A stretch of DNA of 64,000 nt, from contig CAJTPB010000001.1 of NCBI GenBank assembly GCA_910578065.1, positions 100,051 to 164,050 on the forward strand, written 5' to 3'. The notes beneath the pieces were generated by a model, which was not told the DNA's origin, did no database searches, and saw only the letters and a program-made list of their open reading frames with translations. The DNA is from an uncultured Christensenella sp. (GTDB lineage Bacteria > Bacillota > Clostridia > Christensenellales > Borkfalkiaceae). A program made the translations under genes and the position numbers. This document shows positions 34,780 through 42,335 of this stretch, piece by piece. Each line of letters opens with the position of its first letter. Position 1 is the first letter of the stretch.

Positions 34780-35078
34780 TGCCAATCCAAATTTGCACAA
34801 ACGCATATTCGGCGTACACTATTTTACCGTTCAAACATCGGTATTAAATGATTCCCTCTCTTAAATCCCCATATTAACCGAACCGAAACAGGTCGGTTTT
34901 TTATTTGCTACCAAATTTACACAAACACATATTCGACGTAAACTATAATTTTCTATTCCCCCCATTCATGGTTCAACGTAACCCATTGCTGTAAGACAGC
35001 CGAAAATCAATTCTGTACTCTTCCCAATGGGTTTTTGCTTCAAATATCGGCTTTTTCAAATTTTTTTCCGCAGAAGTA

Positions 35079-35180
35079 TTACAAATGCCCTGCTTTTGCG
35101 TATAATAGTATTGAAGTCAAAGGTTGTTAGAGCTTGCGGGAATTGTACCAGTATTGAATCGAACAATCTTTGGCTTTTTT
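35079..35180 (+). ncRNA. Candidate small RNA with promoter and terminator
   Basis: TTACAA (35079-35084), a 16-bp spacer and TATAAT (35101-35106) precede a sequence that pairs CAAAGGTTGTT (35118-35128) with AACAATCTTTG (35162-35172): 11 pairs, one of them G-U. A T-rich run follows. This would give a transcript of about 70 nt that is mostly a hairpin with a 33-base loop. An overlapping 67-codon frame lacks a ribosome site. Confidence 0.35.
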
Positions 35181-35316
35181 CTTTATATCGATACGATTTA
35201 GGGGCATTGCATTACCTAAAAAACGATTGAAATCCCTTCCTCCGTAATATCGCAACAAAAAATTTGATTCTCTTTTAATCCCCATATAAACCGAACTGAT
35301 ACAAATTAAATTTCAT

Positions 35317-35345
35317 TTGCCAATTAAAATAAAATTTGATATACT
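35317..35345 (+). promoter_or_regulatory. Promoter of the TM-PLD-like gene
   Basis: TTGCCA (35317-35322) and TATACT (35340-35345) with a 17-bp spacer, sitting in the last decayed repeat unit. Confidence 0.7.
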
Positions 35346-35369
35346 GAAAGAAAAACGGAGGAAAAAACC

Positions 35370-36290
35370 ATGTGGGATGCGGGAAGCGTAAACGTCGCTA
35401 AAAATGTGATTGACGTTTGTTTTGCAATTATACAATACCTTTTAATTACCATCGTTATCGGTTTTGTGGTAAAGAAAATCGTCGATAAATCACTGGAAAA
35501 GCAAAAGCATATCGGCGAAAATCTTTCTAAATACGGTATTCATAAAGTAAGCGCGCACAAAGGCGGCACGCTGAACGAAAAGGATAAAAACGTATTGTTC
35601 GGCAAACGGGGGCGCATTTTTCCCGAAGAAGTGGATTTGTGCTTTTTAACCGGTTGGAGCTTTTTTCGCGATTATTGCGAAGAATTAAAAAATCTGGTCG
35701 CAAACGGCACGAAAATACGCGTTCTGCTCGGCAGCCCCGAGGGCGCAACGTTCACCGGCTGCCAAATCGAACAAACGCAAAAACTTCTTAAAAAGATGAC
35801 CGAATACTATGCGAACGCATATTTGAACCGTTCTCCGTTAAAAAGTTTTCTTGAACGGGAAACGCTGATGCTTGCGCATGAAAATCTTGCAGACGCCGCA
35901 AACGAACGAGAAGCCGTAATGAAGAAACTGGAAGAAACGGTATTGCAAAAAGACGGCGAGTTCGTAGGCGATCATATTTACCAAATTTACGTGATTAACA
36001 AACTGCTGAGCGAACTGCGCGCGTATGCAAAAGACGGCGGCGAAATTTCGCTGCACTACTATTGCGACGAATACCAAATGCCCATTATTATGGCAAAGTA
36101 TCCCGCCGAAAAGAAAAAAGAAGCGAAAACGCTTTTATGGACGAACATGAACGCCCCTATCCGCGAAACGAAAGATTCGATCAACCTTTATTGCGAGGCG
36201 ACCGAAACGAAACATTCCCTCTATATCAACGATGTGCAAAAATCGTTCGATTATCTTTATCAGCGTTACCCCGAAGAACAACTGAAATAA
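35370..36290 (+). CDS. Membrane-anchored protein with a possible PLD-like domain
   Basis: A 306-residue protein with one N-terminal membrane helix (about 14-34) and a cytoplasmic domain. The stretch LCFLTGWSFFRDY followed by LKNLVANGTKIRVLLGSPEG resembles the core of inactive or divergent phospholipase D-like nucleotide/lipid-binding domains. The HxK motif is not obvious, so catalysis is doubtful. A helical insert (about 130-200) and a beta-rich end (SLHYYCDEYQMPIIMAKY) follow. CGGAGGA precedes the ATG. Single-gene unit; membrane stress or defence roles are possible but unsupported. Confidence 0.6.
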   Translation: MWDAGSVNVAKNVIDVCFAIIQYLLITIVIGFVVKKIVDKSLEKQKHIGENLSKYGIHKVSAHKGGTLNEKDKNVLFGKRGRIFPEEVDLCFLTGWSFFRDYCEELKNLVANGTKIRVLLGSPEGATFTGCQIEQTQKLLKKMTEYYANAYLNRSPLKSFLERETLMLAHENLADAANEREAVMKKLEETVLQKDGEFVGDHIYQIYVINKLLSELRAYAKDGGEISLHYYCDEYQMPIIMAKYPAEKKKEAKTLLWTNMNAPIRETKDSINLYCEATETKHSLYINDVQKSFDYLYQRYPEEQLK

Positions 36291-36318
36291 AATAAGGGAT
36301 CCCCGCGGGAATCCCTTT
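36290..36318. terminator. Terminator between convergent genes
   Basis: AAGGGAT-TCC-type stem (AAGGGATCCCC / GGGAATCCCTT) with A and T flanks on both strands. Confidence 0.65.
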
Positions 36319-36321
36319 ACT

Positions 36322-37185
36322 TTAATACTTATTCACTTTTACCGATTTTACCGTAATGGGAATGGTAGGCACGTGGAAAGTCGTTTTGATTTTTGCCGAA
36401 CGCACCGATTCGAACGGGTCGAACGCGTTTAAGGTGAATTCCTCTTCTTCGGCAAATACCGCGCCCGAAGCAAGGGAATCGGTATACGATTTGATTGCCG
36501 TAAGCAATCCGTTTTCGCCGTTCATCTGATTTTCGTAATCGTCCGCCATACCGAATACGCAGTAATTTTCGTCTTTTTCGGCATTCGCCGCGCCCGTATA
36601 CGTATAGAACAGCGAAGTCGCGCTGTTGTACTTGTATTCGCTGTTTTCCTGATATTCGCCGTTATCGTTGCGAAGGGTAACTACGCGCGTGTTATCGTCT
36701 CCCTTATCCGAATAGTACATAACGAGCGCGCCCTCTTTATGGTTGAATTTGCTTCCCGAATCGAGCCGCACGCCGTTCTTTTCGAACTCGCCGTATACGG
36801 AATACAGCGGCGTTTTTTCCTCGTCCGAACGGAATACCGACTGCGTAAGGGAAAGAGAAGCCACCGCTTCGTAATAATTCTTTTCGACAAGCGAATCGTT
36901 TTCGTACGTATAGCCGCCCGTCATCAAATGCCCGGCGGTGTAGTCGTGAATGCACAATCCGTCGTAATAGCCCGCGTCCGCAAGTTCGATAAAGTGCTGA
37001 ACCGTTTTGGGCGCCGTTTTACGCGAAAGAGTATAATCGACCGCATAATCTTTTCCGTTAAAATTGTAAGTGATGGTAATTTCGGGGCGGTTGGTGGTGC
37101 AGCCTGCGCACATTGCGGCGGCGCCCGCGCCCAAGACAGCCGTTAAAGCGATTGCGCCCGCACGGCGAAAAATTCTATTCTTCAC
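36322..37185 (-). CDS. Cyclophilin-like lipoprotein
   Basis: A 287-residue lipoprotein with lipobox CAGC (Cys29). The early mature part has the cyclophilin pattern: KTAPKTVQHFIELADAGYYDGLCIHDY, then GHLMTGGYT, and later NYCVFGMAD (VFGKV-like). A long insert (about 100-190) separates these blocks. The catalytic Arg of classical cyclophilins is replaced in IHDY, where FHRV is usual, so isomerase activity is uncertain. It is probably a surface folding factor for the many secreted lipoproteins in this window. Confidence 0.82.
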   Translation of the reverse strand: MKNRIFRRAGAIALTAVLGAGAAAMCAGCTTNRPEITITYNFNGKDYAVDYTLSRKTAPKTVQHFIELADAGYYDGLCIHDYTAGHLMTGGYTYENDSLVEKNYYEAVASLSLTQSVFRSDEEKTPLYSVYGEFEKNGVRLDSGSKFNHKEGALVMYYSDKGDDNTRVVTLRNDNGEYQENSEYKYNSATSLFYTYTGAANAEKDENYCVFGMADDYENQMNGENGLLTAIKSYTDSLASGAVFAEEEEFTLNAFDPFESVRSAKIKTTFHVPTIPITVKSVKVNKY

Positions 37186-37287
37186 GGAATTATTCCTCCA
37201 AACTGATACCCTTTTATTGTAACGATATTTTGCCCTTCCGTCAAGCGGTTTTAACCGTTTACAGGTGAAATTTGTATGTAAGCAAAG

Positions 37288-37977
37288 TTATCCTTTATAA
37301 AAATCGTACGGGTTATAGCCGTTACGCGAAAAAAATCCATTTCCCCGTTCGCCCGTGCCCCCTCCGTTCGAACTGCCCGAGGAATCGCCGATTATAAAAA
37401 ATACGGCGATCAATAGGGCGAGCAGCGCCCCGTACGAAGCATACGCTGCATGTTTTACCTGCGCGCGCAAGTTTTTCGCCTTTGCGCTCAGTACGATTAG
37501 AAACGCCGCAAACGGAATCATCAAAAACAGCGCGAACGAAAATACCGCGACCGACGAAAGGCACACCCCGACGATGCCGCCTGCAAGCGGAAGCAACAGA
37601 AATGCAAGGGTGCACGGCGCGGAATAATCACGCACAAAACGCACATTCGTAAGCAAACAAAAACATGAAAAAAATACGCAGTACGCGCCCCATACCGCCG
37701 CAATTTGCCAAACGGCGGGAATACTGCCCAGCCAAACGTAAAAACTGCTAAGCCCGATCCCGCTCGCCGCAGCATTTACCGCGCAAACGATATACGGCAC
37801 GGCGCGGTTCTTTTTTACGGCGATCCATAATGCGCCCACAGCCAAAAACAACGCAAGCCCCGTGCCCAATCCTACCCATTCATTGAACGGGAAAAGCAAA
37901 AACAGCCGCATAAATACAGACGCCAACGCAGTAAAAACGCAGAAAAAGAGAAGCGTATACAAACATTTTTTGCTCAT
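37288..37977 (-). CDS. Unrecognised multi-pass membrane protein
   Basis: A 229-residue protein with about six hydrophobic segments covering residues 6-190, then a Gly/Ser/Asn-rich hydrophilic tail ending in NGYNPYDFYKG. No family motif is visible. It is transcribed alone in the same direction as the ribosomal genes but separated from rplL by a terminator. The position after rplL is normally occupied by rpoB, which is absent. Confidence 0.7.
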   Translation of the reverse strand: MSKKCLYTLLFFCVFTALASVFMRLFLLFPFNEWVGLGTGLALFLAVGALWIAVKKNRAVPYIVCAVNAAASGIGLSSFYVWLGSIPAVWQIAAVWGAYCVFFSCFCLLTNVRFVRDYSAPCTLAFLLLPLAGGIVGVCLSSVAVFSFALFLMIPFAAFLIVLSAKAKNLRAQVKHAAYASYGALLALLIAVFFIIGDSSGSSNGGGTGERGNGFFSRNGYNPYDFYKG

Positions 37978-38017
37978 GTTCCGATTATATCACTTAAAAA
38001 GGAAAAACGCAAGCGTA

Positions 38018-38053
38018 AAAAAATCCCCGTTCCGATAAGAACGGGGATTTGAT
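38018..38053 (-). terminator. Terminator after rplL
   Basis: AAATCCCCGTTC / GAACGGGGATTT hairpin. It ends the ribosomal protein operon before any RNA polymerase gene. Confidence 0.88.
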
Positions 38054-38062
38054 TTTTTTCGA

Positions 38063-38434
38063 TTATTCGAGAACCGCCGTAGCGCCCGCTTCTTTGAGCT
38101 TTGCCAAAGCCGCGTCTGCGTCTGCCTTGGGAACCGCTTCTTTCAAAACGCCCATGGTTTCGACTGCTTTCTTCGCTTCCGCAAGTCCGAGACCGGTAAA
38201 TTCGCGTACCGCTTTGATAACCGCGATCTTGTTCGCGCCGATATCTTTGAGGACGATGTTGAATTCCGTCTTTTCTTCTGCCGCGGGAGCAGCCTCGCCT
38301 GCCGCCGCACCGCCTGCTACCGCTACGGGAGCCGCCGCGCTTACGCCGAATTCCGCTTCGAGCGCCTTTACAAGGTCGTTAAGCTCGACAACGGTCATTG
38401 CCTTTACTTCTTCGATTAACTTCTGAACATCCAT
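38063..38434 (-). CDS. rplL: Ribosomal protein bL12 (L7/L12)
   Basis: A 123-residue stalk protein: N-terminal dimer helices (1-32), an Ala/Gly/Pro-rich hinge (about 33-55) and the globular C-terminal domain with KTEFNIVLKDIG and NKIAVIKAVREFTGLGLAEAK, which contacts elongation factors. It follows rplJ with a 27-bp gap and a GGAGG-type site, as usual for the L10-L12 pair. Confidence 0.97.
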   Translation of the reverse strand: MDVQKLIEEVKAMTVVELNDLVKALEAEFGVSAAAPVAVAGGAAAGEAAPAAEEKTEFNIVLKDIGANKIAVIKAVREFTGLGLAEAKKAVETMGVLKEAVPKADADAALAKLKEAGATAVLE

Positions 38435-38461
38435 TTTAGATTCCTCCGAAAATTTTTAAGA

Positions 38462-38956
38462 TTATTTGCTCTGCGCGATGCTGTTCAACACATACGCCAG
38501 ATTTGCGATGGGCGACTGCAAGCAGCCCAACATTTTCGCGATCAATACCTCTCTCGAAGGAATTGCCGCAAGCGCCTTGATTCCCGCCTTGTCCACATAA
38601 GCGCCGTTGACGTATGCGCTTTTGGGAACGATTTTTTCTTCTAACGCGGGGTTTTCCTTTACTGCCTTCGAAAAGATAGAGCATGCGCTCGTTTCGTCGG
38701 GGCAGAATACGACAGCCGTCGTACCGTTCAAATCGCTATCGAAATCGCTTACGCCAAGTTCGTCGAACGCCTTTCTTACAAGCGTGTTTTTATACACTTT
38801 GTACTCGCTCGAAGCGTTTTTGAATTTGTTGCGCAATTCGGTAACTTCCGAAACGGTAAGTTTGTTATAATTTGCAAGAACGACAGACTTGCTCGACTGG
38901 ATCTTGCTTTTAATCTCTTCAACGACCGCTTTTTTTGCTTCTAAATTAGCCGACAT
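38462..38956 (-). CDS. rplJ: Ribosomal protein uL10
   Basis: A 164-residue protein that anchors the L12 dimers to 23S rRNA. It has the standard VVLANYNKLTVSEVTELRNKF segment, YKVYKNTLVRKA, and the C-terminal helix (LNSIAQ) that binds L12. The start at 38956 follows AGGAGG; the longer upstream frame runs into the leader RNA. Expression should be controlled by the L10 leader directly upstream. Confidence 0.96.
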   Translation of the reverse strand: MSANLEAKKAVVEEIKSKIQSSKSVVLANYNKLTVSEVTELRNKFKNASSEYKVYKNTLVRKAFDELGVSDFDSDLNGTTAVVFCPDETSACSIFSKAVKENPALEEKIVPKSAYVNGAYVDKAGIKALAAIPSREVLIAKMLGCLQSPIANLAYVLNSIAQSK

Positions 38957-38974
38957 GTTTACCTCCTGTAAGCG

Positions 38975-39115
38975 CTTCCGCGCCCGAATACAAAAAGCTC
39001 CGTGCCGCATGCGGCACGGAGCAAACCCGAACAAATTCGGGGATTTCGCTTGGTACCTAAGCGGGTAACATTAAGTCTTGCGACGCCCGCCGTCTGCGGC
39101 ATGAAATTTTTACCT
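38975..39115 (-). promoter_or_regulatory. L10 leader with attenuator
   Basis: The 200-bp gap between rplA and rplJ holds a structured leader on the minus strand. GC-rich paired segments around 39040-39110 are followed by a perfect terminator, GCTCCGTGCCGC / GCGGCACGGAGC plus TTTTT (38992-39022), only about 35 bases before rplJ. This is the arrangement of the Firmicutes L10 leader, in which L10(L12) binding favours termination. Confidence 0.8.
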
Positions 39116-39160
39116 TACGATTGTAACAAATTACAACAAATCCGTCAAGCGTTTTTACGC

Positions 39161-39850
39161 TTAAAGTTTGTTATAGTTGATTTTTACGCCGGGACCCATG
39201 GTGCTGGTAAGGGAAACGCTCTTCACGTACTGCCCTTTCGCCGCAGCGGGTTTTGCCTTTACGATTGCGTCCATTAACGCATTGAAGTTTTCGGTGATCT
39301 TTTCCGCGCCGAAACTCTTTTTGCCGATGGGGCAGTGAATGATCGCCGTTTTATCTAAACGGTATTCCACTTTACCCGCTTTAACGTCGGCAACAGCCTT
39401 TGCAACGTCCATCGTAACCGTACCCGACTTGGGGTTGGGCATTAAGCCCTTGGGTCCGAGGATACGACCGATACGCCCTACGACGCCCATCATATCGGGC
39501 GTGGTGATCATAACGTCGAAATCGAACCAGTTTTCCGTTTGGATCTTTTGAACCATTTCTTCCGCGCCGACAAAGTCTGCACCCGCTTCCTTCGCCGCGT
39601 CTGCCTTTGCGCCCTTTGCGATCACGAGTACGCGCTTTACTTTACCCGTTCCGTGAGGGAGCACCAAAACGCCGCGCACCTGCTGATCTGCCTGACGGGG
39701 ATCGATCCCCAAACGAACGTGAAGTTCGATCGTTTCGTCGAATTTCGCCTTCGCGTTATCGAGGACGAGCGACACTGCTTCCGCCGTTTCGTACTGCTTG
39801 GAACGGTCGTAAGCCTTAATGCTATCGGCATATTTCTTACCGTATTTCAT
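39161..39850 (-). CDS. rplA: Ribosomal protein uL1
   Basis: A 229-residue protein with all uL1 landmarks: LHVRLGIDPRQADQQVRG near 45-62, VLVIAKG, the hinge MGVVGRIGRILGPKGLMPNPK and the final SSTMGPGVKI-like STMGPGVKIN. It binds the L1 stalk of 23S rRNA. It follows rplK by 61 bp; a GAGAGGG/CCCTCTC hairpin lies in that gap. Confidence 0.97.
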   Translation of the reverse strand: MKYGKKYADSIKAYDRSKQYETAEAVSLVLDNAKAKFDETIELHVRLGIDPRQADQQVRGVLVLPHGTGKVKRVLVIAKGAKADAAKEAGADFVGAEEMVQKIQTENWFDFDVMITTPDMMGVVGRIGRILGPKGLMPNPKSGTVTMDVAKAVADVKAGKVEYRLDKTAIIHCPIGKKSFGAEKITENFNALMDAIVKAKPAAAKGQYVKSVSLTSTMGPGVKINYNKL

Positions 39851-39911
39851 GAATTAACCTCCTTGTGGTTCCTGCGAGAGGGCTTCCCTCTCTCCCACGA
39901 TTCCTTTAAAC

Positions 39912-40337
39912 TTAGTCCTCGACAGTAATTCCCATACTGCGCGCCGTTCCCGCGATCATGCTCATCGCGCTTTCGAGCGAAGTGCAGTTTAAGTCGGGAA
40001 GTTTGGTTTTTGCGATTTCTTCCACTTGCGCCTTGGTGAGCTTTGCAACCTTGTTCTTGTTGGGCACAGCGCTCGCCGTTTCGATTCCGCACGCCTTTTT
40101 GATAAGAACGGGCGCGGGAGGCGTTTTCAGAATAAACGTGAACGAACGGTCTTGATAAATCGTAATTACGACGGGAATAATAAGCCCCGCTTCGTTAGCC
40201 GTTTTCGCGTTGAATTCCTTCGTAAAGCCGGGAATGTTGATTCCGTGGGGACCTAACGTCGAACCGACAGGGGGTCCCGGAGTGGCTTTACCTGCGGGAA
40301 GCTGCAACTTGACAACCGCGGTAATTTTCTTTGCCAT
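39912..40337 (-). CDS. rplK: Ribosomal protein uL11
   Basis: A 141-residue protein of the GTPase centre. It shows the N-terminal QLPAGKATPGPPVGSTLGPHGINI segment (first 20 residues QLPAGKATPGPPVGSTLGPH) and the rRNA-binding C-terminal domain ending in AGTARSMGITVE. The ATG at 40337 follows a GGAGGA site; ten upstream residues in frame are not used. Confidence 0.97.
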   Translation of the reverse strand: MAKKITAVVKLQLPAGKATPGPPVGSTLGPHGINIPGFTKEFNAKTANEAGLIIPVVITIYQDRSFTFILKTPPAPVLIKKACGIETASAVPNKNKVAKLTKAQVEEIAKTKLPDLNCTSLESAMSMIAGTARSMGITVED

Positions 40338-40450
40338 AATAATCCTCCATTGTTGTGGTGTTAGCAAGGCGCCCGCGAAAAAAATTTTGACGCCTCTCCC
40401 ACTGTATTCACACTTTTTCTGTTTAAAGAAAAAGAAGTGAGCTTAAAATA

Positions 40451-41017
40451 TTATTCTTCGTCGGCGGGGATTTCCACCGCATCCGCCGAGATTTTTTGCA
40501 TTTGCACGTATTCCACTTCCACGTCTTGGCTTCTGCCGAACATGGTAATGTTTACTTTCGCGCGCTGCGTTTGTGCGTTTACTTCTTTAATCACCCCGAT
40601 AAAGCCCTCTAACGGACCGTTATCGATGCTTACGCTGTCGCCTGCTTTAAAGTCTGCGTCTACAACGTAATCTTCCAAACGCATTTTGCGGATCTCGTCT
40701 TCCTTCATGGGAATGGGTCTGCCCTGCGGACCGACGAACCCCGTTACTCCCCTTGTATTGGTAACCAAGTACCAAAGCTGGTTAGAGTAAATCATTTTAA
40801 TAAACACGTAGCAAGGCAAAAGTTTGCGTTCGACCACCTTCTTTTTGCCGTTCGCTTTTTCTTCGATCGTCTGTTCGGTGGGAATTTTAACGTCTACAAT
40901 GCTGTCGCCGAGATTGTTGTTCTCGATCAGCCGCAACAGACTTTCTTTCACCATCGCTTCGTAACCCGAATACGTGTGAAGAATATACCATTTCGGCTCG
41001 GTATCCGTCGTCGCCAT
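40451..41017 (-). CDS. nusG: Transcription elongation factor NusG
   Basis: A 188-residue NusG with the NGN domain (WYILHTYSGYEAMV near residues 10-24; PCYVFIKM; RGVTGFVGPQGRPIPM) and a C-terminal KOW domain (AGDSVSIDNGPLEGFIGVIKEV). It couples transcription to translation and pausing. The start two bases after secE is preferred over a slightly upstream in-frame one that would overlap secE. A 113-bp gap with an AT-rich hairpin precedes rplK. Confidence 0.96.
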   Translation of the reverse strand: MATTDTEPKWYILHTYSGYEAMVKESLLRLIENNNLGDSIVDVKIPTEQTIEEKANGKKKVVERKLLPCYVFIKMIYSNQLWYLVTNTRGVTGFVGPQGRPIPMKEDEIRKMRLEDYVVDADFKAGDSVSIDNGPLEGFIGVIKEVNAQTQRAKVNITMFGRSQDVEVEYVQMQKISADAVEIPADEE

Positions 41018-41019
41018 GG

Positions 41020-41322
41020 TTAAGCCCCCCACTTCGTAATCAGTTCCAAAAGCGCGCCGAAGCCGGAGTTAAACGCCGTTACAAAAACGACGAAGATGAG
41101 AACGATTCCCAAAACGACGCCCGTGGATTTTAAAGTTTTCCCGAACGAAGGCCAGCTTACCCGCTTTAATTCGGAAAAAGTTTCTTTTATTTTTCTGCCG
41201 AAACGAACGAAAATATTCGGTTTCTTATTCTTATCCGCTTTTTTCGCTTTTTGCGGTTTTGCGGGTTTCTTTTGTTCAACCGAAGCATTCTCGACGGAAA
41301 CGTTATCCTTATTCTTTGCCAT
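41020..41322 (-). CDS. secE: Protein translocase subunit SecE
   Basis: A 100-residue SecE: Lys-rich N-terminal tail (about 1-40), the amphipathic helix KIKETFSELKRVSWPSFG and one membrane helix (about 69-92). It clamps SecY in the translocon. The tail is longer than in many Firmicutes SecE. Position between rpmG and nusG is the standard order. Confidence 0.95.
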   Translation of the reverse strand: MAKNKDNVSVENASVEQKKPAKPQKAKKADKNKKPNIFVRFGRKIKETFSELKRVSWPSFGKTLKSTGVVLGIVLIFVVFVTAFNSGFGALLELITKWGA

Positions 41323-41372
41323 AATTACCTCTTAGTAATGCGCAAACGCGCTTGTCCCGCGCGGATATGCGC

Positions 41373-41537
41373 TTACTTGGATTCTTTGTGAACGGTGTGC
41401 TTTTTGCAAACAGGGCAGTACTTCTTTAATTCCAAACGATCGGGATCGTTCCGCTTATTTTTGAAGCTGTCGTAATTTCTGTTCTTGCACTCGGTACACT
41501 CGAACGTGACTTTCATTCTCGTCGATTTCGTTGCCAT
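41373..41537 (-). CDS. rpmG: Ribosomal protein bL33, zinc-binding form
   Basis: A 54-residue L33 with two zinc CxxC pairs, CTEC and CPVC, the C+ type. The typical blocks are NRNYDSFKNKRNDPDRLELKKY and HTVHKE (first 20 residues of the former: NRNYDSFKNKRNDPDRLELK). The ATG at 41537 follows a modest TGGAG site; 27 upstream in-frame residues belong to the leader. First gene of the rpmG-secE-nusG operon. Confidence 0.95.
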   Translation of the reverse strand: MATKSTRMKVTFECTECKNRNYDSFKNKRNDPDRLELKKYCPVCKKHTVHKESK

Positions 41538-41555
41538 TTGTCGAAAACTCCATAC

Positions 41556-41618
41556 AAAAAAATTACACCCCTTTTCGGTGCGTAATATGAGTTTATCATA
41601 CTTTAAAATAGATGTCAA
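41556..41618 (-). promoter_or_regulatory. Promoter and possible attenuator of rpmG-secE-nusG
   Basis: On the minus strand, TTGACA (41613-41618) and TAAACT (41590-41595) with a 17-bp spacer. The leader then forms TTACGCACC-GAAAAG-GGGGTGTAA (one mismatch, one G-U) followed by seven T at 41556-41586, which looks like an intrinsic attenuator before the first gene. Confidence 0.55.
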
Positions 41619-41865
41619 TCGATTTTATTCTATATTCATAAAATTTCTTTGCTTGACGTGCAAATAAATTTACATGATTTTAGGGAAACCACGGTCTGCA
41701 CGCGCTGCGCGCTGACAGCCGAGTATTTTCCTCTGCGGGCGAATTTTCAGGGCGCACGTTTTACTTCGCCCGCATTCACCTTTCCTTTGAAAGTCGAATG
41801 TTTTCGACAAATGTTGTCCCGCTGCGTAAAAACGCGGTTTTGCTTGCGGAATTTATATTATTTAG

Positions 41866-42225
41866 ACAACCTTTCGCCGCGCGAACTTTTATTTTCTTCC
41901 GACGCGAAGCGCAAAGTATTGCGCAATTTGTGGGCGTTGCCGCAAAGCGCCGCTTTGCTTCACGCAGTGATTTTTACGATAATTTATTTCACGAAATTCT
42001 TTTCTTTTGGGAAAAGAATTTCCGTGAGCGGAGCGCTCTTTTGTTTTATACAACTTTTCGCCGCGCGAACTGTTATTTTCTATCGACACGAAGCGCAAAG
42101 TATTGCGCAATTTGTGGGCGTTACCACAAAGCGCCGCTTTGCTTCATGCATGATTTTTACGATAATTTATTTCACGAAATTCTTTTCTTTTGGGAAAAGA
42201 ATTTCCGTAAGCGGAGCGCTCGTAC
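41866..42225. repeat. Two 184-bp tandem repeats
   Basis: Units start at 41866 and 42050 (ACAACCTTTCGCCGCGCGAAC-type start) and are over 85% identical by eye. Each contains GCAAAGTATTGCGC, an AAATTCTTTTC/GAAAAGAATTT hairpin and GCGGAGCGCTC. A more degenerate related stretch lies upstream at 41740-41860. Long plus-strand open frames across the block have no ribosome site and repeat with the DNA period, so I do not call genes. The whole 41640-42240 gap shows nothing else. Confidence 0.88.
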
Positions 42226-42241
42226 CGAAAAAGGTGATTAT

Positions 42242-42280
42242 AAAAAATCCCGCCCGAAGGCTATGCCTTCGGGCGGAAAG
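42242..42280 (-). terminator. Terminator of the 1287-residue lipoprotein
   Basis: CCGCCCGAAGGC-ATA-GCCTTCGGGCGG followed by a T-run on the minus strand. Confidence 0.9.
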
Positions 42281-42335
42281 TGTTCTGTAACGGTTACCTT
42301 ATAACAAGAAGAAGGTTTTCCGTTTCATAATTTGT

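Larger units (their letters stand above)
34673..35345 (+). repeat. Decaying tandem copies of a gene end and its terminator
   Basis: Units begin at 34673, 34808 and 34932, each opening with TTCGACGTAA or a close variant. Unit 1 starts inside the coding end of the 293-residue gene (FDVRYFTVQ) and includes its terminator ACCGAACTGAAACAGTTCGGTTTTTT (34749-34779, first 20 bases ACCGAACTGAAACAGTTCGG). Unit 2 repeats both parts. Unit 3 is split by about 300 bp of other sequence, and its terminator part reappears at 35289. The last unit also supplies the promoter of the next gene. Confidence 0.85.

Noticed and set aside
39851..39911. GAGAGGG/CCCTCTC hairpin between rplK and rplA as a terminator
   Set aside because: No T-run follows on the minus strand and the two genes belong to one operon.
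41649..42290. Plus-strand open frame across the 184-bp repeats
   Set aside because: Its peptide repeats only because the DNA repeats; two frames are open at once and no start signal exists.
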